From NCBI GenBank assembly GCA_028751875.1, contig CM054151.1, positions 40,190,733 to 40,254,732 of the forward strand: 64,000 nucleotides of DNA, in the 5' to 3' direction. The notes beneath the pieces are model-generated. The model worked only from the letters and a program-made list of their open reading frames with translations. It was not told the DNA's origin and searched no databases. Made by a program: the position numbers and the translations under genes. Shown here in pieces: positions 43,860 through 56,545 of the stretch. Position 1 is the stretch's first letter. Each line of letters begins with the position of its first letter. The stretch is from Rapana venosa (Eukaryota > Mollusca > Gastropoda > Neogastropoda > Muricidae).

Positions 43860-45440
43860 CGTTGACCAAAAATATAAAATATAGTCAACTTTTTTTAGAG
43901 GTTGATCTTAATAGCAAGACAGGCTATATCTAGATTCATAAAAAACACTGTTGGATGTTTTCTTTCAAGCAAAACAGATATTATTACGATTCTCTTATAA
44001 TCTCGTGTCACAACGAGAAGTCGAAACAAGCAGAAGACATCGATCGACACTGAGGTAACAAATTTATTTGTAACTTTTGAAACTCGCAAAAAGTTATTAA
44101 TTCCTTATTTTGTGCCTTAATAGTATCACTAGATTGATGTTTGATGTCATTCGATTTTTTGTTGTTGATTTGTAGATCGATTACTTGCTCGTTTCATCTG
44201 AGATTGAGGGTGAAAGGAATGGCGTGTTTTGGGACATTTTCGTCGTTTTCTGCCCAAAATGGTTTATTAGCGCCGCTTGCCTACATACAGTTCAAAGATC
44301 GCAACCAGGGGGTGTGTTCATTGCGGGTTGGGTGGCCCGTTTTGCTTTTCATCAGCATTTTCCATAGAGGTTACATATAACCCTAGATGCGATCGAAATC
44401 ATGGAATGCAAAATCGGGAGAAAAAAAATGAGGTTTTCAGTAATTTAAGCTGTTTTGTGAATTGAAAAACAAACGTCAGTTTGTGACCCTAATCCCGATA
44501 CAAGCGCGCTGCCCGTAGTCCTATGGTTGTTGAGGAATTTATCTGGGCTTCTATGCTTGTTAAAAATGTATATGATATCTCCCTTATGTTTGACAGTGCT
44601 GAATTTGGGCTGTTTAATATATATATTTTTTGTTGTTGTCACGAGTATATATGTAATATTCAGATCAGTCTGTGATCGTGAAACGGAAAGTAAGGGGGTG
44701 TGACAGCGACTGTCATCGGCATGTTAGGTTGACGTCAACATAATTCCCGGATTGGTTTTGCTATGCAGGACAGAAACGCAGTTTGCTGATAGGTTCAGTC
44801 ATTTTGGTGGTTGTGTGCACTTTTTTATGAGTTAGTTATCAGTGCAGCCATGCCGGTAACAGGTCGATTTTGGGCGGTCGCTCGCAACATTTCAGCGTGA
44901 ATGCATAGCAGTAAGCCGCTTCTGTCAGCTCAAGTGGAGCAGGTTCGTGCCAAGAAGTAGCGAGCGAGTGGGGGAAAAGCCTATGAAGTGTGCCTTAAGG
45001 TAAAACCCAATAAAAGATTTATTCAAGTTTTATTGATTCAGGGGAGCATAGCATGCCCACGTTTGTCAAGTTTCCCTGGTAACTAGTTATAGCTTGTATC
45101 CCTAAATACCTGCCCGCCGGACACGTCTAAGCGGCTTTTGTTTGCCCGGCAACTGGAAGGGGAGCTCCTTTCATAGGAACCCAAGCTTGAATATTGTTTT
45201 GCTGGTTGCGCGTGGATTGTCATGGAAACGCCCCAGTCCATTGTTGTCTGGTCGAACCAGTTTCTACCTGCACGGGCCGTCTCGATTGTCGGCTTGTAAG
45301 TTGGCAGGGACCCAGAAATTTGCAAAGGCAGTCAATGGAACTGATCGAGTTGGTGATCACAGTTTCTAGGCAAGAAAAAGAAGGTTCAAGCTTTTTTCTG
45401 TTTGTTTTTGGGTTTTTTCCCTCTCATTCTTTTTTCTTTT
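43860..45440. other. Upstream region of LRRC23; no recognised gene
   Basis: Comparatively unique sequence with few repeats. Short frames at 44185-44465 match nothing known. Three X-box-like palindromes lie at 45070-45230. The region could hold noncoding 5' exons of a divergent transcript, but no coding exon is recognisable. Confidence 0.5.
45070..45229. promoter_or_regulatory. Cluster of three X-box-like (RFX) palindromes
   Basis: GTTTCCCTGGTAAC at 45070-45083 is a near-ideal X-box. TTTGCCCGGCAAC at 45141-45153 and ATTGTCATGGAAAC at 45216-45229 are weaker matches. All lie within 160 bp, about 1.3 kb upstream of LRRC23. Confidence 0.5.
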
Positions 45441-45538
45441 GGTAGGCCTACACACGCACAAAAGGGTCTGCAACACCTATGGTGCAGCGATTTCAGACCA
45501 ATTCAGATTTCAGTATGATCCCCAAACAGCAAGTGCTC

Positions 45539-45758
45539 CCCCCCCCCCCCCCCCCCTCTCTCTCTCTCTCTCTCATTTGCACTCCCCTGTATGGAGGTTG
45601 TTGTGGGTGTTGTTTTTTTTTTACCCCGTCTGTTTTCTGTTTTGTTCTTTTGTTTTGTTTTCTTCGCTTATTATTTGTTGTCAATCTGCACGCACTGCAG
45701 CGCTCGCATGTAGGCCGATGTGCCTGTACGCACACATGCAGTGAGCGAGTGTGCGCAC

Positions 45759-45817
<59 letters not shown>
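45539..45817. repeat. Poly-C/(CT)n and (GA)n tracts
   Basis: Poly-C plus CT (45539-45574) and about 57 bp of GA (45761-45817). Confidence 0.9.
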
Positions 45818-45823
<6 letters not shown>

Positions 45824-46054
45824 ATATGATAAAGGGCTGATTGATGGATTACGTTCCCTCGAAAATTATGTAAGAACTCGTTTCTGTTTTTCATGTATGT
45901 GGTTTTACACACAGTAACCAGGCCACATTAATTTCATCGTGTTTGTATTGTTTGCGTCTGCGTGCACGCGCACGCCTGCGCATACACTTCAATTGTAAAC
46001 AGCAATAGCGCAACATAATGGTATTACTTGAGTGGGGAGGGGGTGGAAGTAGAT

Positions 46055-46088
<34 letters not shown>

Positions 46089-46195
46089 GTGTGCGTGAGC
46101 GCGCGCGTGCGTGTGACACGCACGCAATGTGAGTATGGGAAACACAGGAAAGTGTTCATCGTCAATGAACGCACCCCCCCCCCCCCCCCCCCCCC
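46055..46195. repeat. Poly-G and poly-C pair
   Basis: A poly-G run (46056-46087) and a poly-C run (46173-46194) 85 bp apart, separated by GCGCGC-rich alternating purine-pyrimidine sequence. The two tracts are complementary. Confidence 0.9.
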
Positions 46196-46479
46196 TCCCA
46201 AGAAAAATACCGTTCTAGCGGAATAGTTTATGAAGCCACTTAGCCGGTCTTCCGACAACCCCGCCCCCACAGACTCTTCCGCCAACCTTTTGCTTGTTGC
46301 AATTTTCCTTGCCGCTTGCTTCTTTTAGTTCCGTGGCCTAGGATGAAATGAACTTTCGTATATTATACGTCTTTAGATTTGTAAAACAACAAACAGCAAC
46401 GGAAAAAAAAAGTAATTTCCCCTGACTTTCTCAAATAGTACGGCGTACTCTTGTAATATGTAACAGTTGCATGCATGAT

Positions 46480-47159
46480 CGGCATATAGCACAATGTATG
46501 TGTGTGCACGTGTGTGTGTGTGTGTGTGTCCGTCCGTCCGCGCGCGTGCTCTGTTCATAAAATGGCGTCACTTTAATCAGTGACTCGGTTGTATCGGTAT
46601 CACATGTCATAGTAACACGCTTACATACTGACGCATAGGTGCACTCTGCGCGCGCACACATGCACGCACGCACACACACTCACACACGCATGCACGCACG
46701 CACATCCACCGCGATGCACGTGCGCCCGCGCCGGCACTGCTCGGATAAACAAACGCGTCCTTATAGACTGGCCCTTCATTCCTAGCCTGTGAGTTTCATC
46801 TTTCATGTGTTAACAGTGTTTGTTTCATGAAAACAAAACAAAGCAAAACAGAACAAAACAACAAGAAAACAACAACAAACAGACCCCCACCCCCACCCCC
46901 TCCCGATATTTTGTTCTCTCATACACCCCTTTTGTCTGTTTGTGTCTCTCGTTTTATTCCCCCACCCCCACCCCTCACCTATTTTGGGGGAGGGATGTTC
47001 TTTTCCTCTCCCCCTCCCCATTTAAAAATTGTTTTTTAAATTTTAGTAACATTGTCATCTTTTCATGATATTCGAGTAGATAGATGTGATCGCTGTAGTT
47101 AAAAGATTTTTACGTAGTACATGCAGTCTGTCATTAATAAGTTGACTGTCTAGTGTCTG

Positions 47160-47215
<56 letters not shown>

Positions 47216-47240
47216 CCACGCGCGCGCGCTCTGTCAATCT
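46480..47240. other. Purine/pyrimidine-alternating and (CT)n-rich intergenic sequence
   Basis: CpG-containing CA/GT tracts (46500-46720), AACAAAAC-type A-rich sequence (46825-46885), and about 55 bp of CT repeat (47160-47215). I see no gene. Confidence 0.6.
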
Positions 47241-47669
47241 GCGTCCCCTCCGCCCCCCCCCCCTCCGCTCTCTTTGTTTCGTGTTCGTTTGCTGGCTTTT
47301 GTTATATTATTGGAAACGTCAGGTGAGTATAGGTGTGTATGGGTGTGTGGTGCGCGCGCGCGGTGTGCGTTATGTGTGTATGTGTCCCCTCCCGCGCGTG
47401 TATGTCCCACGAAGATCATGTAGAGTGAAAGAAAACAAAATCATCCTTACAAATGAAAGCCCGGTTCGGCGCGTCTTTAGTTTTAAAACATTTTATCATG
47501 TAGACAACGCTGTCCTTTGTTTTTATGTTAGTTGTCACGTAGATTTTTTTTTACCGGTAGTTTGATGAGGTGAGCTGCACTGGCTGCGCTCCACGTTTCC
47601 AAGTTCAACAACACTTTTACTGTGTGTACCTGCAGGCTGGTGTACTTTGAGTCAATAAATTCAAATGTA

Positions 47670-47885
47670 TACATATATAACTCCCCATGGGGATGCTGAC
47701 ATCAGCCATGGCCTATATCAGTGTAAATAACATCCCGTCTTTCTGGAAAATCTGCGCTAGGAATTCCCTCTTTTCTATCTCTTTTTTGTTTTTGCTTTTT
47801 TCCTTTTCTTCTTGTCACCTCCTTTGTCTTCTGCCTTCTTGGTCCATTTTCCTGCTTTTCCCCCACAGAAAGACTTAATAGATAC
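47670..47885. repeat. Second copy of the window-start repeat
   Basis: CCCCATGGGGATGCTGACAT, AATAACATCC and CTTTCTGGAAAATCTGCGCT, then a pyrimidine-rich stretch, parallel to positions 1-140. Confidence 0.4.
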
Positions 47886-48366
47886 CAGTTCTCACCCACG
47901 CCGAAGTTAGAGGCGCTGGGCCTTACTTGTCAGGCGCTTAATGGCAGCGCAAAGCATTTTCGCTCATATGACAAGCCACAATAGTTGCTGTTTGAACATT
48001 CGACGACGACGAAGAAAAAATGAAGATGGTAATTATGCTCCTTTTGTTATTTTGTGTATTTAGAGAGAGCTTTAACCGATGTTGGCTACATTACCCTTCC
48101 CCTCCCCAGACCTCTTTTACCCCTGCGTTCGTTCGTCTGTCCCCAGTCTTTCTTGGGCCTATCACCTTTTCTCTGATTCAGTATCCTTTGTATCTGTTTG
48201 TAATTCTTTTGCTGTGGCCAGGATGCAAGGAGGTTTTTATTCTGATGTGACAGGTTCCAGAATCGAATCTTGAGGGTGCTTGGTGGTTAAGGACTTACGC
48301 TTTTTTTTTTCTGGACGATCTCTCAGAGTCAGTTCAGCGAATAGACAGATCAAATATCCTTTTACA

Positions 48367-48550
48367 ACTAGCCACCTTGGCGTGGTGGATGATGTGCTGG
48401 GTTACTAGCGGAAGAGTCACGGGCTCGAATCCCGTAAGTCATACTTTTTGTCCAGACTCCGGCCGGCTCTTACGCAGAGTGAGTTTGATATGGGCTTATT
48501 GCCAGGAAGACTGGGACACACACTCAACCATAATCTACTGTAAAGAACAA
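48367..48550 (+). mobile_element. SINE family C copy
   Basis: TAGCCACCTTGGCGTGGTGG, B box CGGGCTCGAATCCCGT, GTCCAGACTCCGGCCGGCTC, and GGAAGACTGGGACACACACT then CAACCATAATCTACTG. Matches the 7170 copy, with a cleaner B box. Confidence 0.65.
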
Positions 48551-48600
48551 AGAATAAATAAGTGAATACAGAGAGACAAACAAACAGAAAAGTAGGAAGA

Positions 48601-48900
48601 TGGCAGGTAGATTCAGACGTTCACCTGCCTAACAAGTAAACCGTGAGGTTCTGGGTTCCATTCCCAGCCTTGCCCTACTTCTCAGTTTGACGGGAAAATC
48701 TAACTGGATGTCATGTCTTTCTGAGTAGACTATAAACCAATCGGATCCGGGTACCCGTGTACATGTGTTCATCTTTGCTGTTTTGGTGAGATTTGTTTGT
48801 TTGTTGTTGTTTTTGTTTGTTTTTATAGACTTGTGCATGTCAAAAGAACCCTCGACAGTTGAAAATCGGAAAGAGCAGGGAGATACAGAATAGGCGATCA
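48601..48900 (+). mobile_element. SINE family E carrying an inserted GTTT-rich segment
   Basis: Head GATGGCAGGTAGATTCAGAC, TTCACCTGCCTAACAAGTAA and GGTTCTGGGTTCCATTCCCA, then a family E middle (GTCAAAAGAACCCTCGACAG, GGAAAGAGCAGGGAGATACA). Between the parts, at about 48772-48828, lies a segment nearly identical to 49607-49672. Confidence 0.6.
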
Positions 48901-49221
48901 CATCTTGTGGAAGGAAACTTATTTCCTAAGAATTGTGTATTGGAATAGTTTTCCTGAAAACCACCTCGGTATTATGACAGGAGATAATCGCTTTTAAAAC
49001 TTAACTTCTTCTTCACCTCTGTCTCTGTCTGTGGGTAGGCCCTGTGTGTGTGTGTGTGTGCATCTCTCTCTCATATATTATACTTAGCTATCAGTTTGTG
49101 TGTGTGTCTCGCGTGCATCTCCACCCCACCCTCCGTAACGGGCTAAGACGCTGGCGTTGTCGACGAAAGAGGTGAAGCCCTGAAGAGGGAAGAGAGGCAG
49201 AGAAGGGAGAAAGAAGGAGGG

Positions 49222-49224
<3 letters not shown>

Positions 49225-49278
<54 letters not shown>
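49225..49278. repeat. 54-nt poly-G run
   Basis: Uninterrupted G from 49225 to 49278, the longest homopolymer in the window, preceded by purine-only sequence from about 49165. Confidence 0.95.
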
Positions 49279-49283
<5 letters not shown>

Positions 49284-49299
49284 GAAAACTGGTTCTGCG

Positions 49300-49610
49300 G
49301 GGAGAGGCAGCGCTATGGCAACTAAGTATTATTTATGCATGGCCTGCCGGCCACATTGTCCCTGTTGCCAGGGCAACCCACCAATTTCCAGCCTGGGACG
49401 CTGGTGGTGGTAGCGGCAGAGGCCACTTAGTTTAGAGACGACGGCCCGGTCCGTCAGTGCCGTGCATGGCGTGTGGGGGGTCTGTCCGTGGAGAGAAGAG
49501 TGAGAGAGGGAGGAGACTGGGGGGAGGCAGGCAGAGAAAGAGAGAGGAGAAGAACCTTTAGTGCCAGACTGAGACGGACAGGTAGAAAGAAACTTTCCAG
49601 GTGAGCTTTG
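49300..49610 (+). promoter_or_regulatory. GC-rich island with X-box; candidate noncoding 5' exon and splice donor
   Basis: GC-rich, low-repeat sequence after the poly-G run. A very good X-box, GTTGCCAGGGCAAC, lies at 49364-49377. The segment ends in purine-rich sequence and a consensus donor, CTTTCCAG|GTGAGC, at about 49600. It could be a promoter plus first noncoding exon of a plus-strand gene beyond the window. No coding frame supports it. Confidence 0.3.
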
Positions 49611-50306
49611 CTGTTTTGGTGAGATTTGTTTGTTTGTTTGTTTTTGTTGTTTTTGTTTGTTTGTTTTTAATAGAGATTTGGTGTGTGGAAAAGGTTTAAT
49701 CGTCGAGGATACAGGTGGAAGATTTAATCATGGAAAATACAGGTAGCAATTAAATGATAAGAATGTGTGGGATTTTGTGGATGCTTTTTTTTTGCGTTGT
49801 GTAAGGTGTTTGGTGTGTATTCAGTGTGTTATATGAGTATGTCCAGTGCGAGCATGTCCATTGGTGTACGCGCGCGCGCGGTCTTGTGTGTGTGTGTGTT
49901 TTCTCCTCGTAACTATTTCAATAATACATCTAGCAAAGCCCCCTCCCCCCCCCCCCCCCACCACACACACACACACACACTCCTCTCTCTCGCTCTCTTC
50001 CCGCGTCCCAGCCCGAAATTGATGGTGTTTCAAGTAAAATTTTAATTTTTGATTAACCAAAAAAAAATTGCGCTTGATCCTTGACTAGACGATCCTGATG
50101 AAGATAACCAGTTGTCGTACCACGCAGTGTTGCACACCAGCTTATAAAATAACCCCCCCAACAAAAAGAAGAGGGGGGAAAAGAGAAAATGGCGTTTTCT
50201 TACACGGATACAGCTTATGACTTTTTTTCCCAGTAAGTTTTTTGTTCAGAAGCTGACTAGAAAACTTGAAAAACGATTCATTTGTTTATAACCTAATTCG
50301 CTCCTC

Positions 50307-51304
<998 letters not shown>

Positions 51305-52119
51305 TTGATCTGTTTATTGAGTCGCCATGACCAATCATTTTGATTATTTTGTTTTATATCTAGATTTTGGGGGAGGATAGGCTGAGATGTGTAACCATAA
51401 ACTATAATATATAAAAGAAAGGGATATGGACGAACTGATTGATTAATCAAGTGGATTTGTTGTTGTGTTGTTATTACTGTTGTTGTCCTTCAGCCATGAA
51501 TTGCTGATTCCAAAAGGGGTTCGGGATTGTTGGGTGTTCCCCAGCCTTACACCCAAAGTTTGAAAGTGGCAATCTTCAGTTGTTGTGATTGATATTTAAA
51601 AAAGAAAAAAAGAAAAAAAAAGAAAGGTCCTAGCGAACGAGCCTTCGAGCGTGTCAATGTATTGATATGTTACAGTTCACAAATAAGTTACAACTGAAAG
51701 TTGACAGAAGGAAAAACGAAACTGGTTCAGTGTAAGCTGTTGATGAATAATGTTGAAAGTAATTGACACTGGCTGGTTATATACTAGTTTTTCGAAACGT
51801 TTGTTTGTGTAAGAGAGAGGCAGAGGAGGAAGAAAAGAGGGAAGGCCAGTATATGGGGGGAAAGGGGGTGGGGGAGGTTCTGGAGAGAGGATTGAGGAAG
51901 GGGGAGGGGAGGTGTCAAGGGGCCAGGGAATAGAGATGGAGACGGAATGACATCGATCCAAGATCAGCTTCGATCTGTCGTAGTGTAGCACTTTTCATTT
52001 CCCTCTTCGCCTCCGATTATGTCTGCTCTTCCTCACCTTCCGCTTCCCTGTAGTCCCTTCTCCTGTCTGTTGTGTTTACGAGTGTCAGAGTGTCTGTCTC
52101 TGTTCTGTGTCTCTCTGCC

Positions 52120-52123
52120 AGTC

Positions 52124-52159
<36 letters not shown>

Positions 52160-52185
52160 CTCTTCTCTCTCTCTCTCTCTCTCTC

Positions 52186-52226
<41 letters not shown>

Positions 52227-52362
52227 GATTTCCTTTCTTTCTTTTTCTTTCTCTGCGTTCTACTATCTCCATGTTAGTGCGTCTGTCTTGTCTACTTCTG
52301 TCCACCCCTCTCCTCTGAGATCACAATTAAGATTACAGCGCGCGCGCGCGCCTATGTGTGTG

Positions 52363-52427
<65 letters not shown>

Positions 52428-52430
52428 TGT
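52120..52430. repeat. (TCTG)n-(CT)n and (GA)n microsatellites
   Basis: TCTG/CT at 52130-52220, CGCGCG and GA at 52340-52430. Confidence 0.9.
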
Positions 52431-52433
52431 GTG

Positions 52434-52730
52434 TGTCCTCGGCTATAGCTCCGAGGTTCATCAATGGTGAGATTTTGTACATGTATATCATCAACTATAT
52501 GCGACGGATTTTACCCACCTGTAATATAGCCATGTTCCGATTTTGGGGATGGTGTCTAAACACGACATATGTGTGTGTGTGTGTGTGTGTTTCCTTTTGT
52601 CATCCGTTTTCTGTCAGCCGCATTCTGACTTCGGGTAAACAGTTGGGAATTGAGCCTTCCAATTTTGGTAGGACAGGCGGGGGTACCTCCCTGCTCTTTC
52701 CAATCTCCAGCTGCTGTGGGTTCCCAAGTA
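52434..52730 (-). mobile_element. Mosaic SINE remnant, minus (tail 1 and family E middle)
   Basis: CTCCGAGGTTCATCAATGGT and GTAATATAGCCATGTTCCGA (reverse tail 1), interrupted by GT repeats, then CATTCTGACTTCGGGTAAAC and AGGACAGGCGGGGGTACCTC (family E middle). Confidence 0.55.
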
Positions 52731-53428
52731 TATCAACGCTTGTATTTATAATCATGGCGTCCAGTGTTCCCTGTATGTGAAATGATTAACATTTTATCTA
52801 TAGCAGAAAACCATTCAACAAATTTACATGCATCAACAGTCACGATTTATATCATAATCATGTTTTTTTCAAAGATCGTTTTTGATATTTCGGGAGTTGG
52901 AGGGGAAAGCTTTTGTGTTATGTTGGGTTTTTCTTCTTCAGTTTTGTAAAAAATTCGATTGTGGGGCGGTTTTGTGTGTAATTTTGTCGTTAGCTTTTTT
53001 AAAGTGGGCTTTTGTTTGTTTGTTTTTTGGTTGCAGTTGCTTAGGGGTGGAACGGGTTTGGATTTTTATAAAAAATTTTGCGGGACCATAAACTTGTATA
53101 CTTTACTGGTTTAACTTTCAGCTGTGGGGCATGGATTTAGAAATATCATTATAACTGTGTTTATCATAAACGGTTGTTGTTGTTGTTGTTTTTAAAATTG
53201 AATCGAACAAACAAAGTAGCTTATACTGATTTTTTGGTGCTGACTTTTGATGCCAGTTTTGTTGTTGTTGTTTTTAACAATCCGGGCATTTCACTCTTGA
53301 ATCATTGAGCATAAATTTTGTCAACATTGTTTGGATTTGTTTTTCACACATCAAAAAGGGGAACAAGTGGGGGGTGGGGATGGGAAGAGAGAGAGAGGAG
53401 GTTATTGAAGCGGGGGAGGGGGGTCACA

Positions 53429-53440
53429 CACACGCACACG

Positions 53441-53479
<39 letters not shown>

Positions 53480-54010
53480 CAACACACACACACACACACG
53501 TGCGCGCGCGCACACACGCACGCTTGCACACACATACACATACACACCCAGAAAATAGTCCATGCAAATGCACGCGTGTGTCGGAAAGCTTACACAGAAA
53601 AGCAGTGGATAAAGGAAAAGGTGGAGCTTATTTACACAGAGATTGGGAAGTTGGGGGGAAAGATATCCAAGTGCCTGTGTTTTAAAACTGTAAGGATCTG
53701 TAACATGAATATGGACAAGTATTTACCTGGCAGTTCAAAAATGTGTTGACACCGCGGTAGATATATATAGGACAACAACTAAACTTTTGAACTGGAGGGC
53801 ATTAGGAAACTTGGAAAAGGGGGGGAGGGGGGGGGGGGGGGGGGGGGGGTCTTTCGGCATAATGTTACTTTTGTGTGCAAATGGGACAATTCTGGACTTT
53901 TCTTTTTCTTGTGTGTGTGTGTGTGTGTGTGTTCGGTTTTGTTGGATAGTTTCTGGTAGCTTTATCATTTCTCTCTTCTCTATCACTGTATCAGTATCTC
54001 TGTCTCTCTG

Positions 54011-54055
<45 letters not shown>
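53429..54055. repeat. (CA)n, poly-G and (CT)n tracts
   Basis: CA/GC-alternating 53429-53525, poly-G 53821-53849, GT 53912-53932, CT 54001-54053. His/Thr-rich frames here are repeat translations. Confidence 0.9.
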
Positions 54056-54056
<1 letters not shown>

Positions 54057-54414
54057 GTGTCTGTCTGTCTGCCTGTCTCTCTCACAACCACCATCACCGC
54101 CACACCACACTGTCACCACCACACACCACACCACACCACACGTTATAAATAATCCAAGGTGAATTTTTATGACATTCCTACAGAAACGACACAAAAAGGC
54201 ACTTAAAATACCATGTCAAACTCTCATGTAACGTGTTCTCGTGCGCACCGTACAAGTAGTAACTAGAAGGGTCGGGTCACCAATACGGGCACTCATTTCA
54301 ACATTAACTTTGAAGGAGGGAGGGTGAGGAGGATGTGCCTCTCGAAACAGAAGAAACGTGTTTTTGCGACCGGAGGGGGGGGGGGGGGGGGGGAGGGGGG
54401 AGAAAAAAAGAATT

Positions 54415-54580
54415 AAAATAGAAGCAATCTTTTCCGTGAAGAGTGGCTGTGGTGTCGACTGCAGCACCCACAGTTGCTATGGGGATGGGCAGAAACCTGT
54501 CACCTCTCCCGGTGAAGTCGTAATTAAGCGGCGAGACCTTGATTATGTTAATGAGTGGCGTCACTGATCTGAGAGACGTG
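54415..54580. repeat. Duplicated noncoding element, copy 1
   Basis: Aligns by eye with 56385-56545 over about 160 bp at roughly 70 percent identity. It contains a weak X-box-like GTTGCTATGGGGAT (54473-54486) and, at 54535-54555, a 21-nt block identical to the other copy, whose middle reads TTGATTATGTTAATGAG. No coding frame is kept between copies. Confidence 0.6.
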
Positions 54581-54624
54581 ATGAGCTTTGCCCCCTGTGT
54601 GTCAGTCATTCAGTCAAGCGGTAT

Positions 54625-54760
54625 TGTTGGGTGTTCCCCAGCTTAATGAACACGCTGATAGTCATCCGGAATATTATTATGGGTATCCTTTCATTCATCA
54701 CTCCATGGGAATCAGTATGAGACCGTAAGTGAATACTGGATGAGGAGTTTGCTTGTATAA
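54625..54760. repeat. Fragment related to SINE family C body
   Basis: ATTGTTGGGTGTTCCCCAG also occurs at 51528-51546. CATGGGAATCAGTATGAGAC and GGATGAGGAGTTTGCTTGTA resemble 1288-1345. Confidence 0.35.
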
Positions 54761-54762
54761 GC

Positions 54763-54763
<1 letters not shown>

Positions 54764-54793
<30 letters not shown>

Positions 54794-55005
54794 AGTACTC
54801 ACCTGCCCTCTCACCTCAGCAACCCCCCCCCCCCCCCACCACCCCCCACCCCTGAGCATCAAGTTCTTGTACCTTCACCCATGAACCGAACCCGTTAGGA
54901 GCTTCTTCTCCCACCCCAACAGCGCCCTCCCTAGCTCCCCCCCCCCCCCCCCCCCCCCCCCCCGCCCCCAGTGATATGGCAAACCATACTTCAGCCTCAG
55001 ATGAC

Positions 55006-55036
<31 letters not shown>

Positions 55037-55045
55037 ACACACACA
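54764..55045. repeat. Four poly-C tracts
   Basis: Runs at 54764-54793, 54825-54838, 54938-54963 and 55005-55022, the last followed by (CA)n. Spacing and lengths are likely to be unreliable in the assembly. Confidence 0.9.
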
Positions 55046-55249
55046 CTGAGTGTGCAGGTTGTTATACTAAGAGTTCGTTTGGGTAAAGGCCGTATCAACC
55101 TAACATTTGAAAGCCGAAACAGCGTTTTAGGGAGGCGTTGTCGTGATATATCAATAATTGACAAAGCTTTTGGTGTGGGTCGAAGTCCGGAAACAACAGC
55201 GTTTGGTGAGACTTAAAAGAAAATTTGTATTTTTTTGCTCGTGAAGTCG

Positions 55250-55415
55250 GGAGAGAGAGAGAGAGAGAGAGGAGAGAGATAGAGAGAGAAGAGAGAGAGA
55301 AAGAGAGAAGGAGAATGAATGAGAAGATTTAACGAATGAATTGAGAGAGAAATATTGAATGAGAGAGAGAAGAGGAAGAGAGAGAGAGAAAGAGAGAGAG
55401 AGAGAAGAGAGAGAG

Positions 55416-55465
<50 letters not shown>

Positions 55466-55797
55466 ATGACAATGACAAATTCTTTTATTTCGAGGATAAT
55501 GAATAAGCACTCATGTGCATTTTACATCCAGTCCCCGCCCGTAGGGATACATCTTAAATAATAACCTAACACTTATACAGTCTCACAGTAGAAACATGGG
55601 AAATAACCCTTGTCAAAGCAGCCCCCCTCCACCCCCAACAACCTCCCCCCCCCTCCCGAAAGCAAACTAATAAATGAAAACCCTAAAAACACCCCCCACA
55701 CCCACCCCCCCCAAAAAAAACACCCACAACCAAACCAAACAAAAGAGAAAGAAAAACCAAACCAACAAAAGAAGGGAAAAAAAAGAGAAAAAGAAAC

Positions 55798-55843
<46 letters not shown>

Positions 55844-55880
55844 GAGAAGAGAGAGCGAGGAGAGAGAGGAGGAGAATGAA
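55250..55880. repeat. (GA)n-rich region with a SINE tail-2 fragment
   Basis: Interrupted GA at 55250-55463 and 55800-55875. Between them, 55478-55555 is the reverse of SINE tail 2 (TTCGAGGATAATGAATAAGC, TTTTACATCCAGTCCCCG). The intervening sequence is C- and A-rich. Confidence 0.8.
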
Positions 55881-56227
55881 TGAATGAATGAATAAGAGAG
55901 AGGAAATACATGTTTGCGCGTGCGTACGCATGTGCACACACATTCACACACACAAACACATACACAAAACACACACGTACACACACACACAACACACAAA
56001 CACATACACAAAACACACACGTACACACACACACGCCCCATCCACTGACCACTGACAGCTGTTCCTACTTAAAACTTCTACTTAAAATACCGTAGCCCAA
56101 TGTCAGCCAATGCATACTCATGCACATGGACGTTAACGGTAGGGGGTGGGTCACCACATGGCAAAACGGATACTCAATTTTGACGCCAACATGGGAGCAG
56201 GCGAGTGGTGGAGGGATGAAAAGGAGT

Positions 56228-56275
56228 TGGGGGGGGGTGGGGGGGGGGGGGGGGGGGGGGTCGGGGGGGGGGGAG
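56228..56275. repeat. Poly-G tract
   Basis: Interrupted G run just upstream of the second noncoding element copy; copy 1 is also preceded by a poly-G run (54375-54400). Confidence 0.9.
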
Positions 56276-56384
56276 GAGGAAAGGATAGCGTTTGAAACAA
56301 AAAGCACCATTTTTGCTACGCCCACCCACCCTTAACTTTAAAAACAAAAAAAAACGAAAAAAAGGAGGGGAGGGAGTTTGAAAG

Positions 56385-56545
56385 AAGCGACCTTTTATTG
56401 AGGAGTTGTAGTGGCGTCGGGTTGTGGCGGCTCTCTCAGTTGCCATGGCGACGTGGCCAGCCCTGCCACCTTTCGTGGTGAAGTCATTAAAGCGGCGGGA
56501 CCTTGATTATGTTAATGAGCGCCGGTGTCACTAGGCTGGAAGACG
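56385..56545. repeat. Duplicated noncoding element, copy 2, with a strong X-box
   Basis: Counterpart of 54415-54580. Contains GTTGCCATGGCGAC at 56439-56452, close to an ideal X-box, and the 21-nt identical block at 56499-56519. Further matching blocks are GGTGAAGTC upstream and AGACGTGATGAG downstream in both. Confidence 0.6.

Noticed and set aside
44185..44465. Overlapping short plus-strand frames upstream of LRRC23
   Set aside because: Three overlapping frames, none resembling a known protein; could be 5'UTR but cannot be supported as coding.
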